Shown: one piece after another, positions 10,313-21,101 of the stretch
How the letters are laid out: each line of letters starts with the position of its first letter
Position numbering within the stretch: position 1 is the stretch's first letter
DNA from: Isochrysis galbana
Taxonomy: Eukaryota; Haptophyta; Isochrysidales; Isochrysidaceae
Length of the DNA stretch: 64,000 bases
NCBI GenBank assembly: GCA_018136815.1
Contig: CM030936.1
Location: 5,245,774-5,309,773 of the forward strand
Reading direction: 5' to 3'
Notes under the pieces: model-generated
What the model was told of the DNA's origin: nothing
Database searches by the model: none
The model's input: only the letters and a program-made list of their open reading frames with translations
Program-made: the position numbers and the translations under genes

Positions 10313-10620
10313 GTATATAATAAAGTTCACTAGCAACGTTCTCCCGTGAATCGAGAGGTTTTATACTCCTTTCCACACCGCGACTTTCTTCTTAAGCTTG
10401 GCATAAAGCTTTTCCCAAAAGGTATCGTTCTCAGGTCCTTTCCAGAAGGGCACTCCTAGTATGGTGGTATACTCTCCTTCGCCTAGCGTTTTGAGGTAGG
10501 CTAGAGCGTCAGGGACTCGCGTCCCGGAATGTGATCCCAAGCGTATTATCACACTCTTTCTTTTGTTTACTCTAGCCCCTGTGGCGTTTCCATACGCGTC
10601 AAGTATATGTATCGCCCTGT
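10313..10620 (-). mobile_element. LINE reverse-transcriptase thumb fragment
   Basis: On the minus strand this encodes the segment that follows the catalytic domain in L1-like non-LTR reverse transcriptases: an ATGARVNKRKS-type start, then ALAYLKTLGEGEYTTILGVP, FWEKLYAKLKKKV, and after a stop codon a degraded GRTLLVN. The same region is present in better condition at 36568-37110. The stop near 10361 and missing flanks show it is dead. Confidence 0.75.
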
Positions 10621-10661
10621 GACGTTAGCTAGTGTATTTATGCGGTGTGACAATTGATTTG

Positions 10662-10800
10662 TCATATGAGTTTCTTCAAATTCTCTTCGAGAGCGTCTTG
10701 CCGCTTCGCAAGGGCGTCAAGTAACTTTCGCGAAAGTTGGACGTGAGGGGCCGCCCGCATAGCGTTTTCGTATGTAACGTTGGTGTGATTACAGTGGGAG
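10662..10800 (-). other. Possible C-terminal exon of an unidentified gene
   Basis: The minus strand encodes ~40 residues ending in a stop at 10662. They are charged and helical (LLDALAKRQDALEENLKKLI) and look more like real protein than the repeat-derived sequence upstream. No upstream exon could be assigned because a minisatellite array (10893-11032) intervenes. Low confidence. Confidence 0.25.
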
Positions 10801-10892
10801 AAAAAATGACGTGAGGCGTGAGGCGACAAGCGTCTAATCACCCACCCCACCACACACACTCTCTTACATCTTACATCCACTTTGACGCGAGC

Positions 10893-11032
10893 ATAGGCTG
10901 ATGGTGATTGAACGCTTTTCCATGCTGTGGGGGTGATGGCGATTGAACGCGTTCCACGTGTAGACTGATGGTGATTGAACGCTTTTTCTATGCTGTGGGT
11001 GATGGTGATTGAGCGCTTCTCGCCTGAGGACT
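10893..11032 (-). repeat. Minisatellite array 1 (gattgaacgc units)
   Basis: Alternating ~29-bp half units built on gatggtgattgaacgctttt and on gcgattgaacgcgttccacg. The same alternating array recurs at 62247-62436, more than 51 kb away, with near-identical units. Both arrays start (minus strand) from ggcgagaagcgctcaatcac. Confidence 0.88.
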
Positions 11033-11345
11033 GCTCACGGCGCAAGCTGGTAAGCGCCGTTCTTCTTTGGCGACGAGAGGTTCCTCCCCCCCCCCCCCCC
11101 CGGTGCTTTTTCTCGGAGAGCCGCCCGACGTAGGTCGGTCCGCCTCAATGGATTTTCCCTCATTTTAACTTGTGGGCAGTTAGAATGGGAGCCGGGGGCA
11201 TATGCGAGGGGGGAGATTTGGAGGGGTGCATAGGTGTATGTATCTGTGTTAACAGCACGCGCCAAAGTGTACGGGCAGGTGCGCTGAGGGCTGTCGTGTT
11301 AGTATCGGGCTAGTGAGAGTAGTGGTACTAATGCTCAGTTAGATT
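11033..11345 (-). repeat. Inverted dispersed repeat, right-hand relative of 17668-17990
   Basis: About 310 bp whose reverse complement is found at 17668-17990 at high identity: ctcactagccc, the CTCAGCGCACCTGCCCGTAC segment, ggcggaccgacctacgtcgg, a long poly-C/G run next to aaaaagcacc, and gcgccgtgagc. The pair flanks the CUE and GT77 genes as a widely spaced inverted repeat. It encodes nothing recognisable and could be a solo LTR or MITE-like element. Confidence 0.8.
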
Positions 11346-11532
11346 ATTATTAGATAACAATAGTTCCACACAATCTTAGTTAAGCTTGAGTTCAAGATCC
11401 ATGCATCCACGCCCCCCATTTCAGCCATGCGACACATGTGCATGCACGTCCACGGTCAGCCACAGACACTTGGCAGGCAACCGCGCACGAGATGAGGGGC
11501 TACGATGCATACTAGAGCACCTTTTACAGTGG

Positions 11533-12387
11533 TCAGACCCATCCAGGTCCGCGCCGTCCCTTCGTTTTGACCCTCCCAGTACTGCCGCCATCCCATTCCT
11601 CTTTATTCTCCCACTTGGATTCGAACCGGGGGTTACCCTTCACATGCACCGGCTCTCCGTCGCGGTACAAAATAGAGGGAGCCTTGATGGCCTCCTTCCT
11701 GCTCTGTGTGTAGGGCAGGCGGGGCGGGGCGAGCTTAGGCGCGTCCAAGCCGTCAGCTGCATAATCACGCTCCTCAGCGTACCGACCGAGTACTCGTTGA
11801 CGTTCCAACTTGCTCTCCACCCGCGCTGCACGCTCGGCTCTCCGTGCCATGGTGTCCAGCTCAGTTTGAAGACTGCACAGGTCGGCGCTCAGCAGGAAAT
11901 CAAGCGCAGCATCCGTGTCGCCCTTGGCCTTCCGGAGAGCGTAACAACAGGCTTCCCGCGAGACATTAGGCATCATTTCACATAATAGGGCCTCTGGCGG
12001 CGTGAGTTGGGTATCGGTCGGCCCAGCATCGGCCGGCACTTGAATGGCGTCCTTACCAGGTCGAGCTTCCAGTCCTGGTGCCGCCAAATGGCGGCCAACT
12101 ACGGCGGAGCTAGGCCCGTCGTCCTTGCCCCTTTGGTGGCTATCCGTAGCCTGCGTGGACGACGGCGGCGGCGCACCCTGCAATGCTGCCCCCTGCGACT
12201 GCAGTGAAGACTGAAGCCTCAGTGCGTGCAACTCATCGCGCAGTGCTTGTGTGTCCTCGATCCCGTGCGCGGCGAGCAGCTCGAGCACGTCTGCCAGCAC
12301 GCCCTCCTCGCCGTCTGCGAGCACGCCGGCAACGTAAACATGCACCTCCTCGTCTAGCGCACTGAGCAACGAGGCCTCCGCAGGCAT
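11533..12387 (-). CDS. CUE-domain protein, CUEDC2-like
   Basis: A 284-residue protein with an ATG at 12387. Residues ~130-167 read as a CUE ubiquitin-binding domain: PPEALLCEMMPNVSREACCY, then a second helix and DTDAALDFLLS. The M-x-P motif and the terminal di-leucine are the usual ubiquitin contacts. The N-terminal ~60 residues are helical and acidic, and the C-terminal part has YRDGEPVHVKGN, resembling the conserved (R)YRDGxxVxxKG tail of CUEDC2-type proteins. Residues 170-215 form a charged helix with an RRAERAARVESKLERQR segment. Family knowledge suggests a ubiquitin-dependent regulatory role; the substrate is unknown. The gene is head-to-head with the GT77-like gene. No intron is needed. 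Confidence 0.75.
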   Translation of the reverse strand: MPAEASLLSALDEEVHVYVAGVLADGEEGVLADVLELLAAHGIEDTQALRDELHALRLQSSLQSQGAALQGAPPPSSTQATDSHQRGKDDGPSSAVVGRHLAAPGLEARPGKDAIQVPADAGPTDTQLTPPEALLCEMMPNVSREACCYALRKAKGDTDAALDFLLSADLCSLQTELDTMARRAERAARVESKLERQRVLGRYAEERDYAADGLDAPKLAPPRLPYTQSRKEAIKAPSILYRDGEPVHVKGNPRFESKWENKEEWDGGSTGRVKTKGRRGPGWV

Positions 12388-13405
12388 GGGACCTCACAGA
12401 ACTCCTCCCGCACGCTCCCCGAGAGCCCCGCCGTCTCGGTCTGGGGCCACCCTCTCCCCTCTCTCCTTCTCTCCGTCCCCCCTCTCCCTCTCCCTCCCCT
12501 CCCTCTCTGATGGCGCTCTCTCTTGTCTCAGCGCATAAAGCCGGAGAGAAGAGAGGGGGGGGGCTGGGGGGGGGGCACAGGAAGAACGGGGGAGAAAGAT
12601 AGAAAGAAGCGGGAAGGAGAGGGGGGGGGGACCGGCCCCTCCGCAGTCAGTTCGCTTCATTCAACTCTTAGGGAGTACTCTACTCCTACTGGCCTGCTTG
12701 TTCTCCGTACCTAGCCAATGCTTAGCCACATTGGTCCTCCCCCTTGGTATTTTGGCCCCTTCAGGCTTTGTGGCCCTCCTGAGTCTTGAGTCCAGCAGTT
12801 TACTCAGCCCACATGTACTGGAGAGCTGGCCCACATGGCAGCACATGGCACATGGGACTAGGAGCTAGGAGTGCAGGAGTGCCCCTCCGCCCTCCGCCCC
12901 TCCTGACTCCTGACCCGCGCCCATTGGGGGTCTGGGTCAGGGTGGTGAATGTGAATGCATGTGAGTTGTGAATGCTCAGCTCATGCCTCATGCCTCAAGC
13001 CAGAAGGCAGAGTCTAAGGGTGACCAACGGCCCCCCCGGAGGAAGGGGAGTTGGAGCGGGGGGGGGGGGAGGGCACGGGGCGCCTCCCCCATCATATCTA
13101 AGTATAAACTTAGTGATCCGTTGTGGCTAGGGATGCTAGCCGACAAGACTACTCTAGTCTAGAGCTAGAGCTTAAGAGCTCTAGCTCTGGAGTAGGAGTA
13201 GAGCGTAGAGTAGCTCTACATACAAGACTAGAGTATAATTCTTGAAGGGCGGGCTCTCCGCCGCTGACGGCCCTTCCCGCGCGCCACTCCCCTCCTCCCT
13301 CCCCTCTTCTCCCTCCTCCTCTCGAGCACCTGCTCAGCTGAGCACCTGGCTCCATCCCCACCGGCCACGTCTCGTGGGTTTGCATCTCTCTCTGACGCGC
13401 ACCGG
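12388..13405. promoter_or_regulatory. Divergent intergenic region between the CUE and GT77 genes
   Basis: About 1 kb separates the two opposing ATGs. Pyrimidine-rich tracts on the plus strand lie within ~150 bp of both starts (12420-12510 and 13285-13340), with a G/GA-rich block at 12545-12640. A near-palindrome of gagctagagctt / agagctctagctc sits at ~13158-13187. A relic of the retroposon 3' end, ctaagtataaacttagtg, lies at 13098-13115. A bidirectional promoter is plausible from position alone; no TATA box or named factor site is claimed. Confidence 0.4.
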
Positions 13406-16400
13406 ATGCGGCTTGCGAGCATCGCGCTTCTCGCGGCCCTCGGAGCGCTGCTGCTCCTCGGCTGCGGGGTGCGCCTCACGCACTTCCGCCGTGAGACAAG
13501 GCGCACCGTCGTGAGCGAGCCCGGCCGATCGCTCGGACGAGGTGGCTGCCTAATCACCAAGTGGGGTGCCGTGTGGCTGCTCGACGAGCGTCGGCAGCGG
13601 CTGTACGTGGCCGACCCGCCTGAAGGCTGTGAGCAAAGGGCAGCGGTCGTGGAGAGCGATGACCTCTCCGCTTTCCCAAAGGCATATGACGGCGGCTCAG
13701 GCTATACACTCTCCGAAGAGCAGCGCCTCGAGGCGTGCAAGCGGCCCGCGTGCACCGGGCCGGCCCTGACGCTGCCTCTGGCCGCTGCGCACGTGGCCAC
13801 CTCAGGCTCAGTGGTCAACGATCCGGCCGGCACACCTCCGGCCAATGGGTGGGGTATGGGTCCAGCAGACGGGTGGATGGAGCACAGCCCGCTCCGTTAC
13901 AATCAGATTGCCAAGCAGGCGAGCACCACCCCAGCCTCCATTTAGTCATGCCGTGCAGCTGCAAGGGCAGCGGTGGCAGCCACAAGCCGTTCGGATTTGC
14001 CCCAACCTGACTATATGATAATGCCGCTCGCTCATGTAACCTTCTGGCACGCTTATGCAGGCATTCGCACCTGGAGGTGCTTACCACAGCTTGTCAGTCG
14101 GCCAGCCTCTACTCCTCGTCTTTGGTGGCGCGTCTGTCAATGACATGCTGCGCAACTGGGCGCTACATGTGCAGAAGCTCCAGGTATGCTACATGCATTC
14201 TACCCCAATGCAAACAGAGGCATGCTCTACCACAATGTCGCCATGGCAAGACTTGCGAGACCCCCCATGTGTGCTCCCCTCCCTACAGCTTCCATACGTG
14301 GTGACCTGTATGGACGAGTCTCTATTTCAGCTCGCAGGGGAACACGGACTCCCTGCTGCAATGTTTAAACAGGGGCATGAGGCCGCTGGGCCTGGCGTTG
14401 TGACTACTCGCTGGAAATACTTCCGGATGGACCCGAGGGCATTCATGACTATGGGGATTCTCAAAGTGAGTCTCGTCCCAGTGTCCGCTGCGAACAACAA
14501 TCGCGCAGTTGTGGTGTGAGGCTTGCACCTCGGGCATGCCGCTTGCATGCCCTGATCGTCCCCACTCGGCCACTGTCGATCCATATGAGCAAGCACGACT
14601 TTCAAGCGAATCGGAATTGCACGACGCCATGTCCTGGCCGCGCAGGTCCGCTTTTTTCTCGCATTTCTGCGTGCCGGCTTCGACATCTTATGCGCCGATC
14701 TGGATGTCTTATGGCTCAGAGATCCGCGGCCGTGGGTGACAGGCCAGGTGCGGATGGAGGTCGCCTGTAGTTGAACTGTCATAAGTGTTGGACGCCCATC
14801 GTGTGCCCGCCTCCCATGGACGCCGTTAACTTCTGCAGGTGAACGACTCGTTGCTGATCGCCTACGCTGACATCGTCGTGTCGACTGATGTCACATCCGA
14901 TGCTGCCGAGAATGATCGCTCTTCGTGGGGTCTCTACCAAGAGCTCAACACGGGCATGCTCATGCTCAGATCGACTCGAGTGAGGCCATGCGCCGTTGTG
15001 TTGCGGATCCCACTGCAGCCAAAATTCCTGATTTGCGAGTTGACTTGCATCGCGTGGACGCGTACTGCCCGTCCCTCTTACAATGGTGATCTGCGCATTC
15101 GCGTATTCTCAGGGCGCTGTTGTGGTGTGCGAAGCTTGGGTAGCACGGATGTCGCAAGAGATGGTGTCGATCGAGAAACTCCCAAAGAACATGTTGCAGT
15201 GGTGGTCAAACGACCAGGTGAAACCACTCCAGTGTTTCGTCAAACCATCCATGTAGCCACCACGCCTCGCTGATGATGTGCAGCTCACTCCACATTGGCT
15301 CCTCGAATCTTTCCAGACTTTCTTCAACGAAGTGGTCCAACGCTCCCGGGTCCTACCCCACGTCAATGCAAAATCGGCGACTGACGCCACCATGCGTCAA
15401 CAGGCTGCCGTCCACCTACGATCGATACATCCTCGACCTGAAAGCGTTGCTGCCCTTCGAGTCGCTCTTAGTCACGTTGAAGCGCTGGCCACACACCCTG
15501 TCGCAAGGGAACGCGAGCTCGCGGCTCTTCGCGGGATCCAATTCCGTACTCGAGACGGAGTCACTTTTGCCATCGGCACGTTTCCTTATGAACTTTTTGC
15601 GTCGGGGCACACCTTCTTTACGCAATCGTTGCAGGCACGACGCTCCACGCTGCCTGCTCCTTGAGCTGCTCCCGTCTGTGCGCCGGTCTTATGTCATCGA
15701 GGTCAGATACAAAATCGTCGCCCAGCCCGCTCTGCGGCAGCCTCATGGCGTCTCGTCTCCACCCCCCCTCCCCCATGTGTAGAAGCGTCGAGGTTTTTCG
15801 CCAGTTGCCGTGCACACCACATTTCAATTTTGCGACACCGCCGAGTTCGCGTGGGGCAAGCGCTCACGGCTCCGTGAGCGCCTCATGTGGCTTGTGGACC
15901 CAGACTCGTATTACGAGCGCGTTGGTCCAGCGTCTGAGCCGAAGCCAGAGCCCACCGAGCTCGAATACTCGGGATTCCTGCACCTCGACGGTATCACCCT
16001 GCTACTCATGTGCCACCCGCCGTTGTCCTCTCACCATGGGTTTCTTGCACTCCAACTTGAGCTGGGCCCAAGATCAGAGTTGGGGCCAAGATCGAACAAA
16101 GCCATGGAATCCGGGCCCATCCGACCGTTGGATATCTGTCCAGTGCCACACTCGTTAATGGCACCTCCCCCATCCGCAGGAGCACTCTTCGACTTTGACT
16201 ATTGGCCAAAGCCCTACATACGACATGAGGCCTCGGCAATGGTCAAGATTGAAGGGACGGCAGACTTCATCGCTGACGTCTTGAAGCGCCGCGGTGATGT
16301 TCTCTCTATGCGCGACGGGCCAGCCAAGCACCTCATTTTGGAGGCGTTCCAGCGGCGGCTCGTGCACAACGCTATGGCGTTGGCTAGGGTATGCGTAAGG

Positions 16401-17515
16401 CCATCGTAGATCTATGGCGGCGTTTGCCATCGCTATGGTTCGTGTTGTCTTCCCAACGCCCCACTTCTTTGTAGTTCCACGCATCGGCTCTGTTTACCTT
16501 TGCACAGGCGATGAAGCGCAAGCTTATCCTCCCGCCACTGCAATGTTGGTCCGACCGCTTCTGGAACGTGCTCGAGGGAGGACGCTTCCCCGGAGTCAAG
16601 CCTGACGTTCATCCCTTTCCTTTCCATTGCCCATTTGACCATCTCTTTGACAACGAGAAGTGGGCCCATTCGGATGCACCCATCCGAGAGTGAGTACTGC
16701 CCTCGCCTGAAGACCCGCTGTGCTTTTCTCGCTGTGTGCTTCCACCCCTGCCCAATCTGGCGCTTTGCAAGCACGTGCCTCCACGCACGTTCCGCCCCTT
16801 TGACTTTGGCGCCGCGAACTCGCAGGTACTCCTTCCTCAACAACCCCAGAGTGAAGCCTTATGACCGTAACGACACTGTCCGCCTTGTGGTTCGTGGCGC
16901 TATGGCGGAGAAGGTCGATCATACGGGACACGCGCCGGAGCCTAGTCAGCGTGTACTTGAACTTTCGCCGGGAGACGATTATCGGAAAGCGGCAACCGAG
17001 CTCAATTCAAATGGGTGGGAGAACGCGTACGTTGTCAAGGTGTCCGGCAGGCATAGCTCTACTTTTGTGGGCCATATTGCGCCACCGCCCCGCGGTTGCA
17101 GGCTGTGGCCGACCCTTCGCCTGTGTGCAATTCTTAGGTGGGCGCAAGGTCATTGGAGTTGCTATGCGAGTCAATGGGGACGCCACAAGCCAACAAGGAG
17201 TTCAACAATATCATGCACCGCGTGTTGGGCATAGGCGAGCAGATTCGCTATTGTGACGCCGCCGACAATAAGCGGTACACAAATAGGCAGTCTGACCCCA
17301 TCAATTGCACTTGGGGCTTCCATCGCCCCCCTCCCTTGCCGGAAGTGGGCGGGCTGTTGGGCGCATCGCAGTTGCCCGCTTGTGAGCGCGACCCTTCAGT
17401 CATCCTTGCCTCGCGTCTTGCCGAGCCAAAGCGACAGTGGAGCCACACTTTTGGTGGGCTCAGCGCTTGGTCGACCACAGATCGGCCGGGGTATCTATAC
17501 CACCAATACATGTGA
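13406..17515 (+). CDS. GT77-like glycosyltransferase (RRA/XEG113-type), 11 exons
   Basis: I join exons 13406-13918, 14061-14183, 14289-14465, 14646-14747, 14839-14979, 15113-15217, 15284-15634, 15783-16388, 16508-16689, 16826-17039 and 17138-17515, giving ~963 residues with phase kept throughout. Exon 1 starts with a signal anchor (SIALLAALGALLLLGCG), so a Golgi type II protein is likely. Exon 2 gives LLLVFGGASVNDMLRNWALH and exon 3 LPYVVTCMDESLF. Exon 4 has the DxD site in ADLDVLWLRDP, exon 5 ELNTGMLMLRST, exon 6 SNDQ, exon 8 HTTFQF then GKRSRLRE, and exon 9 ILPPLQCWSDRFW then CPFDHLF. This order matches the nucleotide-diphospho-sugar transferase family of plant arabinosyltransferases (GT77), which glycosylate hydroxyproline-rich wall proteins. 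Introns 1 (13919) and 7 (15635) start with GC instead of GT. The sugar and acceptor are not shown by the sequence. Confidence 0.8.
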
Positions 17516-17667
17516 TGGATAGTGGTGGTATTGGGCTGATAGCTAGGGGGGAAACTGAAGATTCTAGCTTATGGCTGTGGGGGTCCGCCATCACTCGCCG
17601 AGTAAGGCGAGAAGCGTTCATTTGGTCCCACCCCTTCATGTTCATACCGATCACCGATAATAATAAT

Positions 17668-17990
17668 ATAACTGAGCATTAGTACCTTTACTCTCACTAG
17701 CCCTTGGTACTAACACGACAACCCTCAGCGCACCTGCCCGTACGCCTCGACGCATGTTGCTGTCACAGATACATACACCTGTGCACCCCTCCACATCTCC
17801 CCCCTCGCAGGCCCCCGGCTCCCATTCTAACCCCCCACAAGTTAAAATGAGGGAAACCCATTGAGGCGGACCGACCTACGTCGGGCGACTCTCCGGGAAA
17901 AAGCACCGGGGGGGGGGGAGGAACTCTCTAATCCAAGAAGAACAGAAGAACGGCCCTTACCAGCTCGCGCCGTGAGCGGTCCTCGAGAAA
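17668..17990 (+). repeat. Inverted dispersed repeat, left-oriented relative of 11033-11345
   Basis: Plus-strand copy of the ~310-bp repeat described at 11033-11345, running from ctgagcattagtacc to cgccgtgagcggtcctcgag. The unique DNA beyond differs from that of the other copy, where a minisatellite adjoins. No coding capacity recognised. Confidence 0.8.
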
Positions 17991-18300
17991 TAAATGACTG
18001 CGACTCGAGTAGGGCCAGGCGGAAATATTCCGAAAAACTTGCCCAAATATTCCGCGAAGATATCCCATTAATATCCTGGGAGGCCACCCAAATATCCCCA
18101 AAATATGCCGACCTGGTGAGTTTTTTTTTGGCTCGAGCACTCGAGCACGCGTGAGATAGGCCGAAGCTGCGCACATGTGGCCCAAGCAAGCTAGTGGAGC
18201 ACTGGGGAGGGCAGGGCTGGCCAAGGCGGAGCCATACCTCTAGCAGGCATCGCTCGCGCGGGGGGGGGGAGGGGGGGGGCACGGGGCACGCGCTCTCTGA
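17991..18300. other. Repeat-like AT-rich patch before the assembly gap
   Basis: 18015-18115 contains gcccaaatattccgcg and acccaaatatccccaaaata, a diverged relative of the DNA at 7490-7585. The rest is a G-rich run (18261-18283) leading into the gap. No gene. Confidence 0.45.
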
Positions 18301-18400
18301 NNNNNNNNNNNNNNNNNNNNNNNNNNNNNNNNNNNNNNNNNNNNNNNNNNNNNNNNNNNNNNNNNNNNNNNNNNNNNNNNNNNNNNNNNNNNNNNNNNNN
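18301..18400. other. Assembly gap (100 N)
   Basis: Exactly 100 N, the usual placeholder for a gap of unknown size. It removes the 3' end of the Ty3/gypsy element: its chromodomain reading frame enters the gap from the right, and no 3' LTR is visible on the left. Confidence 0.99.
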
Positions 18401-19203
18401 CAAGCAAATCAGAACAACGACGGAGCAACTCGGAACGAGGCTCCCAGGTGGCTTCTCGAATAGAATAGCCACGCCACTTCACGAGGTACTCGATAGAACC
18501 GCCATGGCTACGACGATCGAGCAACTTTTCAACGATGTACTCGTCGTCAGCCAGCGGCTCTTCATCAACGAAAAGTATGATACGGCCGGAGGTTCGAGAT
18601 ATGCACCTCCTCCTTGACTAACCGGTTCTCCAAATCACGGAGTCGGTACCTAGTGTCGGACAGAGCCTCTACGACGCGGTAGGGACCCGAGTAGATGAAT
18701 TGCAACTTGTTGGCATGGCCTGGTAATCGCATGCAGACGCGATCCCCAGGTTCGAAACGAGCTGGTCTTTGAGACTTGATGGTAGCGTCACGGACTGACT
18801 CAGCCTGAGCGGCTAGGGTAGCCTCGAGAGCGCTGGACCATGAGAGGCGGAGGCTCGCATTGAGCCTGGATGCGTACGAGCGAACGTCGGCGGACGCCGC
18901 CTCGAGAGCAGTTGGCGAAACGGACTTCGGATCAGAGAGTTGAGCGGGCAGACGCAGCTCACGCCCAAAGATCAAAGACGCTGGAGACCGGGAGGTAACA
19001 CGACCGGAAGAAGCCCTCAACGAGAGGAGTAGGAACGGCAAATGGTCGACCCAATGGCTGCCACCCTCGTTCGAGGCGCGCATCAAACGGATGAGCGTTT
19101 GCTGAGCGCGTTCGACGAAGCCTACACCTTCATGTCGGTACGGCTCTGTACTCGACAAATCAGTCCCGGTGAGCTCCAGAATACGCGAAACAAGAACCGA
19201 CAA
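18401..19203 (-). pseudogene. Ty3/gypsy integrase C-terminus and chromodomain
   Basis: The frame from 19203 to 18565 gives the end of the integrase core (VERAQQTLIRLMRAS holds the third catalytic residue of D-D-E), a basic linker, and the GPY/F module (YSGPYRVVEALSDTRYRLRD, then HISNLRPY). A stop at 18565 separates it from a chromodomain at ~18524-18401 (EYLVKWRGYS, then ATWEPRSELLRRC), whose aromatic cage positions are recognisable. Chromodomains of this type steer integration towards methylated-histone chromatin. The intact relative at 59942-60835 reads through from GPY/F to the chromodomain, so the break at 18565 is a mutation. Confidence 0.85.
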
Positions 19204-21101
19204 AGATTCGAACCGGCGTCGGTTCGAAGCTGCCTAGGGACTCCATAACGCGTCACAATCAAGCGGATGAACATGTCCAAGGCCATCTCCGACGAGGGAT
19301 CCCCATTCGACGGCTCAGCCTCAATCCATCGAGTGAGCGAGTCGATGAAGACGACCAGCTTGTCGTAACCCGAGACTCCAGGCACGAAGTTGTGAGTGGG
19401 AGCCAGTGAGAGCACGTCGCAGTAGACCACATCAAAGGGGTAGGTACCCACGGAGAGACCGGAGGGCGACGCTAGAGCCCTAGGTAGCGGCTTGGCGAGG
19501 GTGCACTCGTGGCATTCTCGGACGTAGGACGCAACGTCGGAAGACATGCCAGGCCAGTATACCCGAGTACGAAGAAGACCAGACATTCGAGAAACTCCGA
19601 GGTGACCGGAGCGATCGTGGTAGGCAAAAAGGTAGCGAGACCGCAACGAGGGCGGAACATAGAGCACTAGCGAGTCCGAGTCGGTGGAGTCAAGGACGGT
19701 GCGATAGTAGACGAGCCCATCGTGAACGACGAAACGGCGAAGCATCTTGGATTGCTGAGCGGGAGCGGGAGCGACAGAACTGGAACACGAATCATCTTCG
19801 GCAATGGGGCCTGAGGCGGCGGCCGGCGGAGGCGACCCTTGGCCTGATGGCTCGTGATTGACCGTCTCTCTTGAGCCTAGGAGTGGCTCTACGAACGGAT
19901 CTTCCGCCAGGGCCGCTCTCATCTCTTCGGAAGTCGGCGTACCCGGAGCCAAATAACTGGACTGGATGGCGGACCCGGAATCGGAGGCTCGACGACGAGA
20001 TCGGTCCAAGGCTTGAAGCCCTCGCGCCGTAGCTACGGAGCGCGTGATGGCAGCCACCGGATGAGACCGTTCACGCTCGGCTAGAGACTCTGAGCCAGGC
20101 TCACGTACCGCTAACGATGCTGGGCCGGCGAGTGGTTCGTCTTCGTGTTCCGGCTCCAGGGATGCTAGCCGGGACAGCCCGTCAGCATCCTGATGAACAG
20201 CTCCTGGTTTATGTTCGACATCGAACCGGTACTCAGCCAACTTGAGAGCCCACCGAGTCAGCCGAGAGGCTGGCCCACCGGCTACTTGATCCTTCATGGT
20301 ATGCAGCCATCGCAGCGCGGAGTGGTCGACGACTAACTTGAACCGACGCCCCCAAAGGTAGGGTCGCCAATTTCGGATTGATTCCAGGGCAGCCAAGAGC
20401 TCAATCTCGGTCACCGTCCAATGGCGTTCGGCCGAGGTGAGACTGCGAGCGTAGTACCCAACGACTCGTTCACGGTTATCGTCTCCTAGCTGCGAGAGGA
20501 TGCCGGCGATACCCAACTTGCTAGCCCCATCGGTCTTGACGATGAAGGGCCGATCATCCCTGGGTGGAGTCAAGACGGGCTCCGAGGTGATCGCTGTCTT
20601 GAGCTCTTGGATAGCTCGGCGACACTCCTCGGACTGGGACTCCTTTGCCACGTCGCAGCCCTTCCGCGTGAGGGCAGTGAGAGGAGCAGCCTTAGCGGCG
20701 AATTGGCGAATGAATCGACGGTAGTAGGAGCAAAGGCCGAGGAAAGATCGAACCGCTTCCAAGGAGTTGATGGATGACGGGTCGATGTCGGCGACAGCTG
20801 CGACCTTCTTCGGGTCCATCTTGAGACCTTCCCTCGAGACAACGTGACCGAGGTACTCCGTAGAGGTGGCAAAGAAGACACACTTGGACATCTTGCAGGT
20901 CAGACCGGCCCACTCTAGCCGCTCGAGAACTAGGTCTAGCCGGTGAAGCATTTGCTCGAACGAAGCCTGTGCCCTGGCCTCTTCGGAAGGACCCACGCCC
21001 GTTGACCAGATGCCCACATCATCGAGGTAAGGCATGCAGATCTCCCACGCTAGCGCACCGAGAACGATGTCCATCAAGCGGCACATGTAGGAGGGACCTG
21101 A
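19122..21101 (-). pseudogene. Ty3/gypsy RT (C-terminal half), RNase H and integrase core
   Basis: In frame with the upstream pol segment but separated from it by a stop at 21102. It contains the reverse-transcriptase active site (MPYLDDVGIW), the thumb with YLGHVVSREGLKMDP, and RNase H starting FIVKTDGASKLGIAGIL with the later D in VVDHSALRWL. A linker of ~150 residues follows, then the integrase zinc-binding HHCC region (HDRSGHLG, then CHECTLAK) and two catalytic aspartates (VVYCDVLSL and LRTDAGSN). The frame is lost just after the second aspartate; the continuation lies in the frame starting at 19203. Confidence 0.88.

Noticed and set aside
11605-11640. tRNA T-arm-like ggttcgaatcc (minus strand)
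   Set aside because: It is coding sequence of the CUE protein in a well-supported frame.
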